Source: Betaproteobacteria bacterium HGW-Betaproteobacteria-6 (GTDB lineage: Bacteria > Pseudomonadota > Gammaproteobacteria > Burkholderiales > Rhodocyclaceae). From it: a stretch of 33,823 bases of DNA. Shown here one piece after another: positions 7,901 to 14,717 of the stretch. A model generated the notes under the pieces. That model was given only the letters and a program-made list of their open reading frames with translations. It was not told the origin of the DNA and did no database searches. Both the position numbers and the translations under genes were made by a program. The stretch is taken from contig PHCF01000018.1 of assembly GCA_002842145.1 (NCBI GenBank), forward strand, positions 1-33,823, written 5' to 3'. How positions within the stretch are numbered: the first letter of the stretch is position 1; each line of letters begins with the position of its first letter.

Positions 7901-9909
7901 CGTGCGCAACCTGTCACGGTGGCGCCTATACGGCGCAAGGCGCGTCCGCCAAGCCGGTCGGGCATATTCCGGTAACGGGGGCGTGCGACTCTTGCCACAG
8001 GAACAGCAACTTTGTGACCTGGAGCCCATCGAGTATGGATCATACGGGTCTGACACAATGCTCGACCTGCCATAACGGTAGTTATCTGGCGCAGAATGCC
8101 CAAGCCAAACCGGTTTCGCACCAGCCGACCAATGCCCAGTGTTCCGATTGTCACAAGTCGACCTCAAGCTGGGCGACAACGGCTATGGATCACTCGAAAT
8201 TGACGCCACCCGCGGTGATTGGCGGTCACTCCTGTTCCACCAATTGTCACAACGGAACCCCGAACCAAGGTTTGGCGAAGCCGGGTAGTCATATCCCGAC
8301 GACCGCCCAATGTGACAACTGCCATACCAATTTCACGGCTTTCGCGCCGGCAACAATGAGCCATGCCGGAACGGCCGGTTCATGTATTAGTTGTCACGGC
8401 GGTGGGTATGTTTCGGTGAATGCCCAAGCCAAGCACGCCACGCATATTGCGACGACGCAGTCTTGCGATAGTTGTCACGGCACGATTGCCTGGAAGCCGG
8501 CTACCAATTTTCACGTAGGTGTGGTCCCCGGAACTTGTGCGACATGCCACAACGGCAGCAATGCAACCGGCAAGAACCTGACCCATATCCCGACTTCGCT
8601 GGCGTGCGACAGTTGCCACAATAATTTCACAGCATTTTCTCCTGCCCAGATGAACCACGCCGGTACATCCAGCCAGTGTTCAAGCTGTCACAACGGTAAC
8701 TATGTTGCCGTAAATGCGCTGGGCAAGCCGCTCACTCATGTCAGTACGACCGTCCAGTGCGATAACTGCCACAAATCGACGACTACGTGGACTGGTGCAA
8801 TCTATGTCCACCCGGTCTCGGCAACCGGTACTTGTTCCAACTGCCATAACGGGTCTGTTCTGGGCGCGGAAGGCAAAAACGCAGGCCACATAGCGACAAC
8901 GGCCCAGTGCGACACCTGTCACAAATCGACGACTGTCTGGACCGGGGCTACATTTGCCCATGCCGCATCGGCCGTCGGAACCTGCTCTAATTGTCACAAC
9001 GGGGCATATGCCCCAGGCAAGTCGACCGGTCATATTCCGACAACCCTGCAATGCGACAATTGCCACAATAACTACACGGCTTTCAGGCCGGCCAATATGA
9101 GCCACACGGGGACGACAGGCCAGTGTTTGTCGTGTCATAACGGCGGATACACCAGCGTCAATGCGCAAGCCAAGAATACCGGCCATCTTGCTACGAACGA
9201 TTCGTGCGATGCGTGCCACCGCACGACTGCTTGGCTACCAGCAAGTTTTGCGCACACCCCGGCGCAATTGGCTGGCAAGACTTGTGTGAGTTGTCATAAC
9301 GGTACGACGGCGACCGGTAAGCCGGCGCTGCATATTCCGACGTCCGAGGCTTGCAGCACTTGCCATCGTACCGGCGGGACATGGGTCCCGGTGATAACGC
9401 CGTATGCTCATACCGGCGTTACGACTGGTTCCTGCACCAACTGCCACGTCAACAGCTACCCCGGGATGTCTTATAAGCCCCTGGCTAATCACGTACCGAC
9501 GACGGCCAGTTGCGATGCCTGCCATACGAAGACAAGCTGGTCCGCCCTTACTGTCTTCAACCATGTCGGGGCGACGAGTTGCCAGACTTGCCATAGCGGC
9601 ATGTATGTCGGAGTAAAAGGCAAGCATACAACCCATATCCCGACCACTCTTGCCGGGTTGCCTGGCAACGAATGTTCGCTATGTCATGTCGGTACCTCTT
9701 CGTTCGCGACGGTATCAAGAATGAACCACGGCAGCATCCAGACCAACTGCAAGACCTGTCATGCCAGTACGACGGCTTACGACGTCGGTAGCGCCGAGAA
9801 GATCAGGTTGGGTGGGCACGAAGGTTCAAGAGCGACAGACGACTGTTCGCAGAGCGGTTGTCACAAGCCCTTGGGTAGAAAAGGCTCGCCCTACACAAAG
9901 TGGGACTGA
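4990..9909 (+). CDS. Giant multiheme cytochrome c, 58 CXXCH plus one CX3CH and two CX4CH
   Basis: 1639 residues, GTG start at 4990 with GAGG at 4977-4980. A signal peptide spans about residues 1-27 (ending AFAQ); there is no lipobox. By hand I count 58 CXXCH motifs, plus CSTNCH (CX3CH, around 8233-8250) and two CX4CH sites: CASSGCH (around 7477-7497) and CSQSGCH near the C-terminus (around 9844-9864). That is about one heme site per 26 residues. The body is a repeat alternating a CDxCH site, an F-x-PAxMxH element, a CxSCHNG site and a KPxTHIPT element; the His of MxH and of HIPT are probable distal ligands. A longer period of about six hemes is marked by STTSW-like segments. It is rich in Ser/Thr/Ala/Asn, unlike the lysine-rich 24-heme neighbour. 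No other domain is recognisable. Likely exported to the periplasm, spanning it or reaching the outer-membrane barrel encoded next. Confidence 0.95.
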   Translation: MTYLARLLLVVLAAAALLFGQWGSAFAQTQADSAQNLSFDHNKTGYILDNAHKSVNCETCHTSGVFRGTPRTCATCHAGAGARAPGKPSTHIPTTAACDSCHRPGATNWGEKPTGFIQGASGHAINPLLGVTETNCQTCHNGAFLGANALTKPATHIQTSTACSTCHSTTAWMPATNPHAGVQPGTCATCHNSVNATGKTVDHIPTAAPCDTCHKNFSTFVPARMDHSGLNGQCSTCHSGRFSSQSAQSKPATHLSTAQQCDTCHLSTTSWAVATFDHANRPPNSQCSDCHTPGGSGLSKPANHVPTAAACDTCHTNFVSFSQAQMNHGGTAANCSSCHNGAFVSVNALGKSGRHIPSVVQCDSCHTSGFVSWSPAKMNHAGLDGQCASCHSGGYLPQNAQAKTATHISTTAQCDSCHISTSTWATATFNHANASPAVAGRCSSCHNGANALGKSVNHIPTAGQCDSCHNTFTAFSSVAMSHAGTAATCNSCHNGNFVFANALAKTAVHIPTGAQCDTCHTGGFNAWSPAVMNHSGLNGQCSTCHGGGYVSQNALDKPLTHVSTTAQCDTCHGSTTSWATHTYSHDASATGRCDTCHGVTALGKSARHIPTVTTAANCGSCHNNYASFKPAVMDHSATGGAACATCHGGAYVSQNALAKPATHIQTSSACDSCHGNGNGYTSWTSGSFNHATATPSVLGRCASCHNGVNAQSKSAVHVPTGNSTSCEDCHGTTYTAFKPARMNHALSSEACATCHSGAYTGQGALAKPINHIPATGACDTCHQNSNFVSWAPSLMDHTGQTQCATCHSGAYAAQNAQAKPSTHVSTNAQCASSGCHTAPTGTSQGSWRVGSIPNHALFTPSVTVGDHSCNGCHNGNAGKGIAKPATHIPTTAFCDTCHTNFNAFAPASMSHAGITNGCVSCHGGAHIALNAQAKPSSHVPTSSSCEACHGSTNFTAFKPASMNHSTATGVTCATCHGGAYTAQGASAKPVGHIPVTGACDSCHRNSNFVTWSPSSMDHTGLTQCSTCHNGSYLAQNAQAKPVSHQPTNAQCSDCHKSTSSWATTAMDHSKLTPPAVIGGHSCSTNCHNGTPNQGLAKPGSHIPTTAQCDNCHTNFTAFAPATMSHAGTAGSCISCHGGGYVSVNAQAKHATHIATTQSCDSCHGTIAWKPATNFHVGVVPGTCATCHNGSNATGKNLTHIPTSLACDSCHNNFTAFSPAQMNHAGTSSQCSSCHNGNYVAVNALGKPLTHVSTTVQCDNCHKSTTTWTGAIYVHPVSATGTCSNCHNGSVLGAEGKNAGHIATTAQCDTCHKSTTVWTGATFAHAASAVGTCSNCHNGAYAPGKSTGHIPTTLQCDNCHNNYTAFRPANMSHTGTTGQCLSCHNGGYTSVNAQAKNTGHLATNDSCDACHRTTAWLPASFAHTPAQLAGKTCVSCHNGTTATGKPALHIPTSEACSTCHRTGGTWVPVITPYAHTGVTTGSCTNCHVNSYPGMSYKPLANHVPTTASCDACHTKTSWSALTVFNHVGATSCQTCHSGMYVGVKGKHTTHIPTTLAGLPGNECSLCHVGTSSFATVSRMNHGSIQTNCKTCHASTTAYDVGSAEKIRLGGHEGSRATDDCSQSGCHKPLGRKGSPYTKWD
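5107..9864 (+). repeat. Internal two-heme/six-heme repeats of the giant cytochrome gene
   Basis: Units of about 45-50 residues (two CXXCH) are repeated across almost the whole gene and grouped into longer blocks of about six hemes. At DNA level, stretches like TGCGATACCTGTCA, CATATTCCGAC and AATGCCCAGGCCAAG recur with substitutions. Confidence 0.75.
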
Positions 9910-9949
9910 TTTGTGCGGTGAGAAACATGGACGATTTCACGGAAAATAC

Positions 9950-12328
9950 ATGAAGAAAGTGAAAATGGCTGGGCGCATCTTTAATAATGCCGCGCTGTCG
10001 GCAGTGGCGGCGAAAATCGCTCGGTTTGTTCTGGTTTTTTCTTTGCTGGCAAGCGCCAACGCCTTCGCCGCGATTATTGAAAACATCGATGTCGCGAGAG
10101 TTGGTGATCAGGCCGAGGTTACGATCCATTTTACGACGGAGATTCAATACACCCGGCATACCCCCGGCGACGAAGGGAAGTTCCTGCGCGTTTTCTTTAG
10201 GCTGACCAAACCCGGTGTTTCGGAAAGCGAGTTGATGCAGGAAGTGCGACGGTCGCCGAAAAACGACCTGCTGCCGCCGTTCACCGTTGCGTATCCCGAA
10301 CTGGTAAACGGTATGTTGATCACCTTTGCCAAGCCGACCAAGTTTATTGTTCGGGCAGGCGATGACAGTCGTAGTATCGTCGTCATGGTGCCCGTACAAC
10401 CCCTGCCGGCTAAGGACAGGGATGTTCCCCCTGCAAAAGGCAAGCCCGCCGTCAAGCCGGCACCTGTCGCCATCGAGACGCCTGCGGTAGCAGCGGTTGT
10501 CGCTGATCCACCGGTAGGGTCGGCGGCTGCTCCTGCGCAGACGCCAGACGCCAACAAGCCCGAGCCTGCTCCCGTCTTGTCAGCAGATAAAGTCGAGGAA
10601 ATGGCGCATGCCTTTCTGCTTGACGGACAGGATGCTTTCGAGAAGGGGGACTATCCGAAGGCGATCAATCGCATGAACCGCATCCTGAGTCTTCCACAAA
10701 ATAGCCGGACCATGTCGGCTCAAGCGTTGATTGGTGAGGCACGCGAGAAAAATGGTGAAATTGCCAAGGCGCGTGCCGAATACGATCTCTATTTGAAGCT
10801 ATACCCCAACTCGCCCGAGGTGCCGAAGATAAAGCAGCGACTTGCCGCGTTGCCTGCTGTCGATACGGTTCGCCGGCCGCGGGCGCGCGCTGTTCGTGAT
10901 GACCGGCCCGCCGAATGGACGGTCTACGGCAGTCTTTCCTCTTATTTCTTTGGCGGTCAGTCGAAGCAGGATGACGGGCCGATGAAGCGCGACCAGGAGT
11001 CCATGGTGTCTTCCCTGAATTTCAGTGCCAGACTGCGGGATTCGGTGACCGATACGCGTTTTGTATTTCGGGATACCGACAGCCGCAATTTCATGCGACC
11101 GAGCCGCAACTACAATCGTATCTACTCAGCCTACGCCGAGCGGACTGATCGCGAGATTGGCTATTTTGTCCGGGTAGGGCGGCAGAACCCCAATGGCGCC
11201 GGCGTGCTTGAACGTTTTGACGGGATCACCGGCAGCTATAACCTGACTCCAGACTTCAAGGTTGGGGCGGTATATGGTGAGGCTGTCGAGTTTGGCTCGC
11301 CGTTCAAGAAGAACTTTTACGGTGGCAGTGTTGAACTGGCTCCCCAGGTTGGGTGGCCGGGAGCGAGCCTTTATGGCATTGAGCAGAATATTGACGGGAT
11401 CCTGAACCGTCGCGCCGTGGGTTCGGAGTTCCGTTACTTCGATGGTCAGGTTACGGCTTTCGGTCTGGTCGATTATGACGTCCTCTACAAGGGCGTTAAC
11501 ATCGGCATGGCGCAGGCTAACTACCTCGACAAATGGAATAACAACTACTTTATTTCCTACGATTACCGGCAGAGTCCGACTTACAGCCTGACCAATGCGC
11601 TGTCGACCACTGGATATTCGACGGTGACCGATCTGGTGGGAAATGTCGGTGCCAGCGGGGCGCGCCAACTGGTTTCGGAAATGACTGCGCTGTCTACAAT
11701 GTTTGCAGCAGGGGTGACAATTCCGGTCGGAGAGCGCTGGCAGTTTGGCGCCGATTACCGGATGTCTGAAATTTCCGGTACCAATGCCACGATTCCGCTT
11801 GCCCAGATGTGCAAGGAAATCCAGGACGATGCCAATCCCAACGATCCGCTTTGTGTCGATGGGCCACGCGGAACGCTCCGGATTTCCGAAATGGGTATCT
11901 GTCAGGTCGATAGTTACGACCTGGTTACGCGAACCTGTCGTGCCACATCGGACGCTTCCGGTCGCACAAATATGTATTCCGCGCAGGCGATCGGTACCAA
12001 CCTGTTCGTTCCGAACGGGGTGGGGGTGGTCTATCTTGGTTACATTGCCGGTCCCAACTACACTGGTCAGAACCTTGGTTTGAGCTATATTTTCCCGTTT
12101 TTTGAAAACTGGCGGCTGGAAAACAATGCCCGCTACTACACGCAGAAGAGTGATAGCGGCCAGAATATGACCCAGTTTTCACCGAGCATGAAATTGGTGT
12201 ACCAGTGGCGGAACAGCCTGTCTCTCGAAGGTGAACTCGGTTACAGCCAGTCCAACAACACGGGGACTACGGTCAGCAAAAACAGGCGCGAATATCTCTA
12301 TCTCGGCATCCGGTGGGACTACCGCTAA
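9950..12328 (+). CDS. Outer-membrane beta-barrel with periplasmic N-terminal domain and TPR-like helices
   Basis: About 792 residues from ATG 9950 (ATG 9965 is possible). A signal peptide ends near ANAFAA (about 38-40). Residues ~42-150 are a beta-rich periplasmic domain beginning I-E-N-I-D-V, resembling AMIN-type domains. A Pro/Ala-rich linker follows (~155-215), then a helical TPR-like segment (~215-310) with the typical A..GD...A pattern. From about residue 325 to the end, alternating aromatic/polar strands and short turns indicate a beta-barrel, ending LGIRWDYR. There are no heme motifs. Four cysteines cluster in one region (11805-11940), probably a loop. It lies 40 bp after the giant cytochrome gene, so it is most simply the barrel partner of that cytochrome. 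It is not an obvious MtrB homologue: I see no N-terminal CXXC. Confidence 0.82.
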   Translation: MKKVKMAGRIFNNAALSAVAAKIARFVLVFSLLASANAFAAIIENIDVARVGDQAEVTIHFTTEIQYTRHTPGDEGKFLRVFFRLTKPGVSESELMQEVRRSPKNDLLPPFTVAYPELVNGMLITFAKPTKFIVRAGDDSRSIVVMVPVQPLPAKDRDVPPAKGKPAVKPAPVAIETPAVAAVVADPPVGSAAAPAQTPDANKPEPAPVLSADKVEEMAHAFLLDGQDAFEKGDYPKAINRMNRILSLPQNSRTMSAQALIGEAREKNGEIAKARAEYDLYLKLYPNSPEVPKIKQRLAALPAVDTVRRPRARAVRDDRPAEWTVYGSLSSYFFGGQSKQDDGPMKRDQESMVSSLNFSARLRDSVTDTRFVFRDTDSRNFMRPSRNYNRIYSAYAERTDREIGYFVRVGRQNPNGAGVLERFDGITGSYNLTPDFKVGAVYGEAVEFGSPFKKNFYGGSVELAPQVGWPGASLYGIEQNIDGILNRRAVGSEFRYFDGQVTAFGLVDYDVLYKGVNIGMAQANYLDKWNNNYFISYDYRQSPTYSLTNALSTTGYSTVTDLVGNVGASGARQLVSEMTALSTMFAAGVTIPVGERWQFGADYRMSEISGTNATIPLAQMCKEIQDDANPNDPLCVDGPRGTLRISEMGICQVDSYDLVTRTCRATSDASGRTNMYSAQAIGTNLFVPNGVGVVYLGYIAGPNYTGQNLGLSYIFPFFENWRLENNARYYTQKSDSGQNMTQFSPSMKLVYQWRNSLSLEGELGYSQSNNTGTTVSKNRREYLYLGIRWDYR

Positions 12329-12359
12329 CCAGTAATTATCTAGTCCGTTGGTTTGATTT

Positions 12360-12389
12360 CTGGCAACTTCGGGGTTGCCAGACTTTTTT
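12360..12389 (+). terminator. Rho-independent terminator of the multiheme cluster
   Basis: Stem CTGGCAAC (12360-12367), six-base loop TTCGGG, stem GTTGCCAG (12374-12381), then AC and six T residues (12384-12389). It ends the cluster after the barrel gene and separates it from ccmI. Confidence 0.85.
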
Positions 12390-12429
12390 GCAGCACTATC
12401 AAAATTCAAAATGATTCGGTGACCCCCAT

Positions 12430-13653
12430 ATGACTTTTGTTTACATCGTTGTGGCCAGTATTGCGTTATCCCTGCTCGTGCTGTGGGCTCTTGGAAAATA
12501 TTCAGCCAACAAATCAACCGCCACCGAAAAGATCGATATTGCATCGGCGTTGCGCGAATTGTTGTTGGCCAAGGCTGAAGGCCGTATTGATCAGGCCGAA
12601 TTCGAGCGGCAACAGGCGCTGCTCCACGCCACGGTTCTCGAGCCTGCACAGGCATCTGAAGGATTTCAACTGCCCGGAAAAAAACTCGGCTTGGTTGCTG
12701 GCGGGGTAGTCCTGGCCATTGCAGCGGCCGCTATCTGGGTTGCCTCGCCTACCGGCGATGCTCCGGAAATGGCCGCCGTCAGTAAGTCGGTTGGCATGCC
12801 GGAGGAACTAAACAGCGCTCAGGCGAGCAGCGGTGGCGACCTCAATACGGTGGTCAAGAAGCTGGCCGACAAGATGGCCAAGGACCCGAGCAACGGAGAA
12901 GGCTGGCTGTTGCTGGCCAAGACCTATGGCGAACTGCGCCGCCACGGCGAGGCCGATGCGGCCTACGCCAAGGCTTCGGCAGTCGTCACGCTGGATGCGC
13001 AGGCACTGGCTGACTGGGCGGATGCTCATGTGATGACCAAGGATCGTCAGTGGGATGATGAGGCGAGAAAGATCGTCAAGCGTGCCCTGGCGGCCGATCC
13101 AAAGCACGTCAAGACGCTGGCACTGGCGGGCAGCGAAGCTTTCGGTCGGGGCGACTACAAGGCTGCCATCGATTTCTGGAAGCGCATGAAGGCAGCAGCA
13201 CCGGCGGATTCAATGGACAACAAGCTGGCGGATGCCAACATCGCCGAAGCCAACGCCATGTTGGGCGGCAAAAAGCCGGCTGTGGCAGCGTCTGCAGAGC
13301 CGGCGGTGACCGCTGGTGCGGTGGCCGGGGTAGTCACGCTGAGTCCGAAGCTGAGGGGCAAGGTGGCGGCCGGCGATACGCTGTTCGTTACGGCCAAGGC
13401 GTTGGAGGGTAACGGTCCTCCGTTGGCGGTGTGGCGTTATCAGGGGTCGGACTTCCCGATTGAATTTCGCCTGGATGACAGCGCGGCGATCATGCCGGGA
13501 CGTACCATTTCGCAGTTTCCGGAAGTGCTCGTGACGGCCAAGGTTTCGAAGAGTGGTAGTGCCGAGCCGGCCAAGGGCGATCTGTTGGCTGCGCCGGTCA
13601 AGGCCAGGCTGGGCAATATGACGCTGGTCGTGGAGCTGAGCGCAGAGCGCTGA
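12430..13653 (+). CDS. ccmI: CcmI/CycH-type cytochrome c biogenesis protein
   Basis: 407 residues with the usual CcmI layout. An N-terminal membrane helix (about 3-22) is followed by a cytoplasmic helical stretch with the LLxAKAEGRIDQAEFExQ motif, a second helix (about 87-105), periplasmic TPR repeats (about 140-280), and the CcmI C-terminal domain with VTLSPKLRGKVAAGDTLFV, PLAVWR, FRLDDSAAIMPGR and the VSKSGSAEP motif. Such proteins bind apocytochrome C-termini and present them to the heme lyase complex. No other ccm gene is in view: this copy stands alone beside a cluster needing more than 80 hemes, after a terminator. Its stop (TGA 13651-13653) is immediately followed by the stop of the opposite-strand gene. 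Confidence 0.9.
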   Translation: MTFVYIVVASIALSLLVLWALGKYSANKSTATEKIDIASALRELLLAKAEGRIDQAEFERQQALLHATVLEPAQASEGFQLPGKKLGLVAGGVVLAIAAAAIWVASPTGDAPEMAAVSKSVGMPEELNSAQASSGGDLNTVVKKLADKMAKDPSNGEGWLLLAKTYGELRRHGEADAAYAKASAVVTLDAQALADWADAHVMTKDRQWDDEARKIVKRALAADPKHVKTLALAGSEAFGRGDYKAAIDFWKRMKAAAPADSMDNKLADANIAEANAMLGGKKPAVAASAEPAVTAGAVAGVVTLSPKLRGKVAAGDTLFVTAKALEGNGPPLAVWRYQGSDFPIEFRLDDSAAIMPGRTISQFPEVLVTAKVSKSGSAEPAKGDLLAAPVKARLGNMTLVVELSAER

Positions 13654-14622
13654 TCAGACGGGCAGGTAGGCTGGAAACAACGGCGCCCGACCGGTGGCCA
13701 GGTAGTTTTTGCAGCGTTCGATGTATTCCCGGGTGCTTTTCGGCATGGCCGTTCTGGCCCGGGAAATATAAAAAATGAGGTCGCGGCCCTGGCGGATCAG
13801 CTGCAGGCCATCCGACAGGTTGTAGGTGAACGGAGCGCTGAAGACCGCCGGTCCGGTTAATACGTTAAGGTCGGCCAGACGTTCGCCGGCAGTTACCATG
13901 CGTGCCCAGACGTCGAAGATGTCGGCATCCGTGCGCAGCGTTTCAGTCTTGATTTTGGCGGCAATGGCCAGGTCGCGGATGGGGGCTTCGATGTCGGCAA
14001 AAGCCGGAATGCCGCTGAAATTGTCGATCATCGCATTGGAAATCAGATCGATGTCGCGCAGAACCTGGCCGATTTTGATATAGCGGCTTTCGTAAAAGTC
14101 TTCGAGCGGGATCGAGAAAGCGCGGAAGGGCTCCCCCCACAGCTCGTCGATGCCTTCTTCGCCGCTACGGTGCATCACGCAGCGACCGAGTTCCATGGCG
14201 TCGAGCAAACACTTGCCGCATTCGCGCATGAGCGGGTTGTCGCTGAGAATTTCGATGCCGCAGGCCTGCAGTTCGACCAGTTTTCGGAATATGTCGGCCG
14301 CCCGGTTGAACAGTGCGCCGGCCAGCATGGCGCCCTTGACACGCTTGCGCGCCGGGTCGGCTTCGGCTTCGTAGGTGCCGCGCGCCTCGTTCAGGCGGGT
14401 GCCGGGAATGTTCAGTCCGTGCTCGGTGTGGTTGAACAGCCGCCGAGTCAGGGCATCGATCAGTTTCTTCTTGGCTTCCAGGGTGTCGGCCGGCACCGGG
14501 TAGGTCTTGATCCAGTAACCATCGTAGAAAACACGCTCCTGGCCGTCGATGACTCGACGCGTGCCTTCCGGCGGGGTATCGGCGGTGCTTGGAACGTGAG
14601 CCAGTTGGTGCGCTGTATTCAT
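13654..14622 (-). CDS. Conserved-looking protein of unknown function
   Basis: 322 residues, not recognised. No signal peptide or membrane helix is apparent, so it is probably cytoplasmic. It is rich in charged helices; notable are a short Cys/His-bearing stretch (C-G-K-C, then C-V-M-H, around residues 135-155) and an aromatic N-terminal segment reading VFYDGYWIKTYPVP. The start at 14622 has a purine-rich AGAGAA upstream. Base composition and codon use match the neighbours. It converges with ccmI with no gap: the sequence TGATCA holds both stop codons. It is not in an obvious operon with the QseC-like gene, which starts its own message upstream. Confidence 0.75.
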   Translation of the reverse strand: MNTAHQLAHVPSTADTPPEGTRRVIDGQERVFYDGYWIKTYPVPADTLEAKKKLIDALTRRLFNHTEHGLNIPGTRLNEARGTYEAEADPARKRVKGAMLAGALFNRAADIFRKLVELQACGIEILSDNPLMRECGKCLLDAMELGRCVMHRSGEEGIDELWGEPFRAFSIPLEDFYESRYIKIGQVLRDIDLISNAMIDNFSGIPAFADIEAPIRDLAIAAKIKTETLRTDADIFDVWARMVTAGERLADLNVLTGPAVFSAPFTYNLSDGLQLIRQGRDLIFYISRARTAMPKSTREYIERCKNYLATGRAPLFPAYLPV

Positions 14623-14717
14623 GGTTCTCTGCAGAAAAGCCAGCGGGCGAACAGGGAGGTCAATTGCCGAACGACTGGCAATAATTCGTGCGCGGCTTAA
14701 CGGGGTGAGCGTGTTGA

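Noticed and set aside
5107-9864. Possible CRISPR or satellite array
   Set aside because: The repetition is protein-coding heme repeats with open frame throughout; units vary in length and sequence and lack constant spacers.
9950-12328. MtrB homologue
   Set aside because: No N-terminal CXXC and the periplasmic TPR-like arm is unlike MtrB; described only as a barrel protein.
14663-14682. ATTGCC/GGCAAT inverted repeat upstream of the unknown protein as an operator
   Set aside because: The arms are only 6 bp and no promoter elements fit around it.
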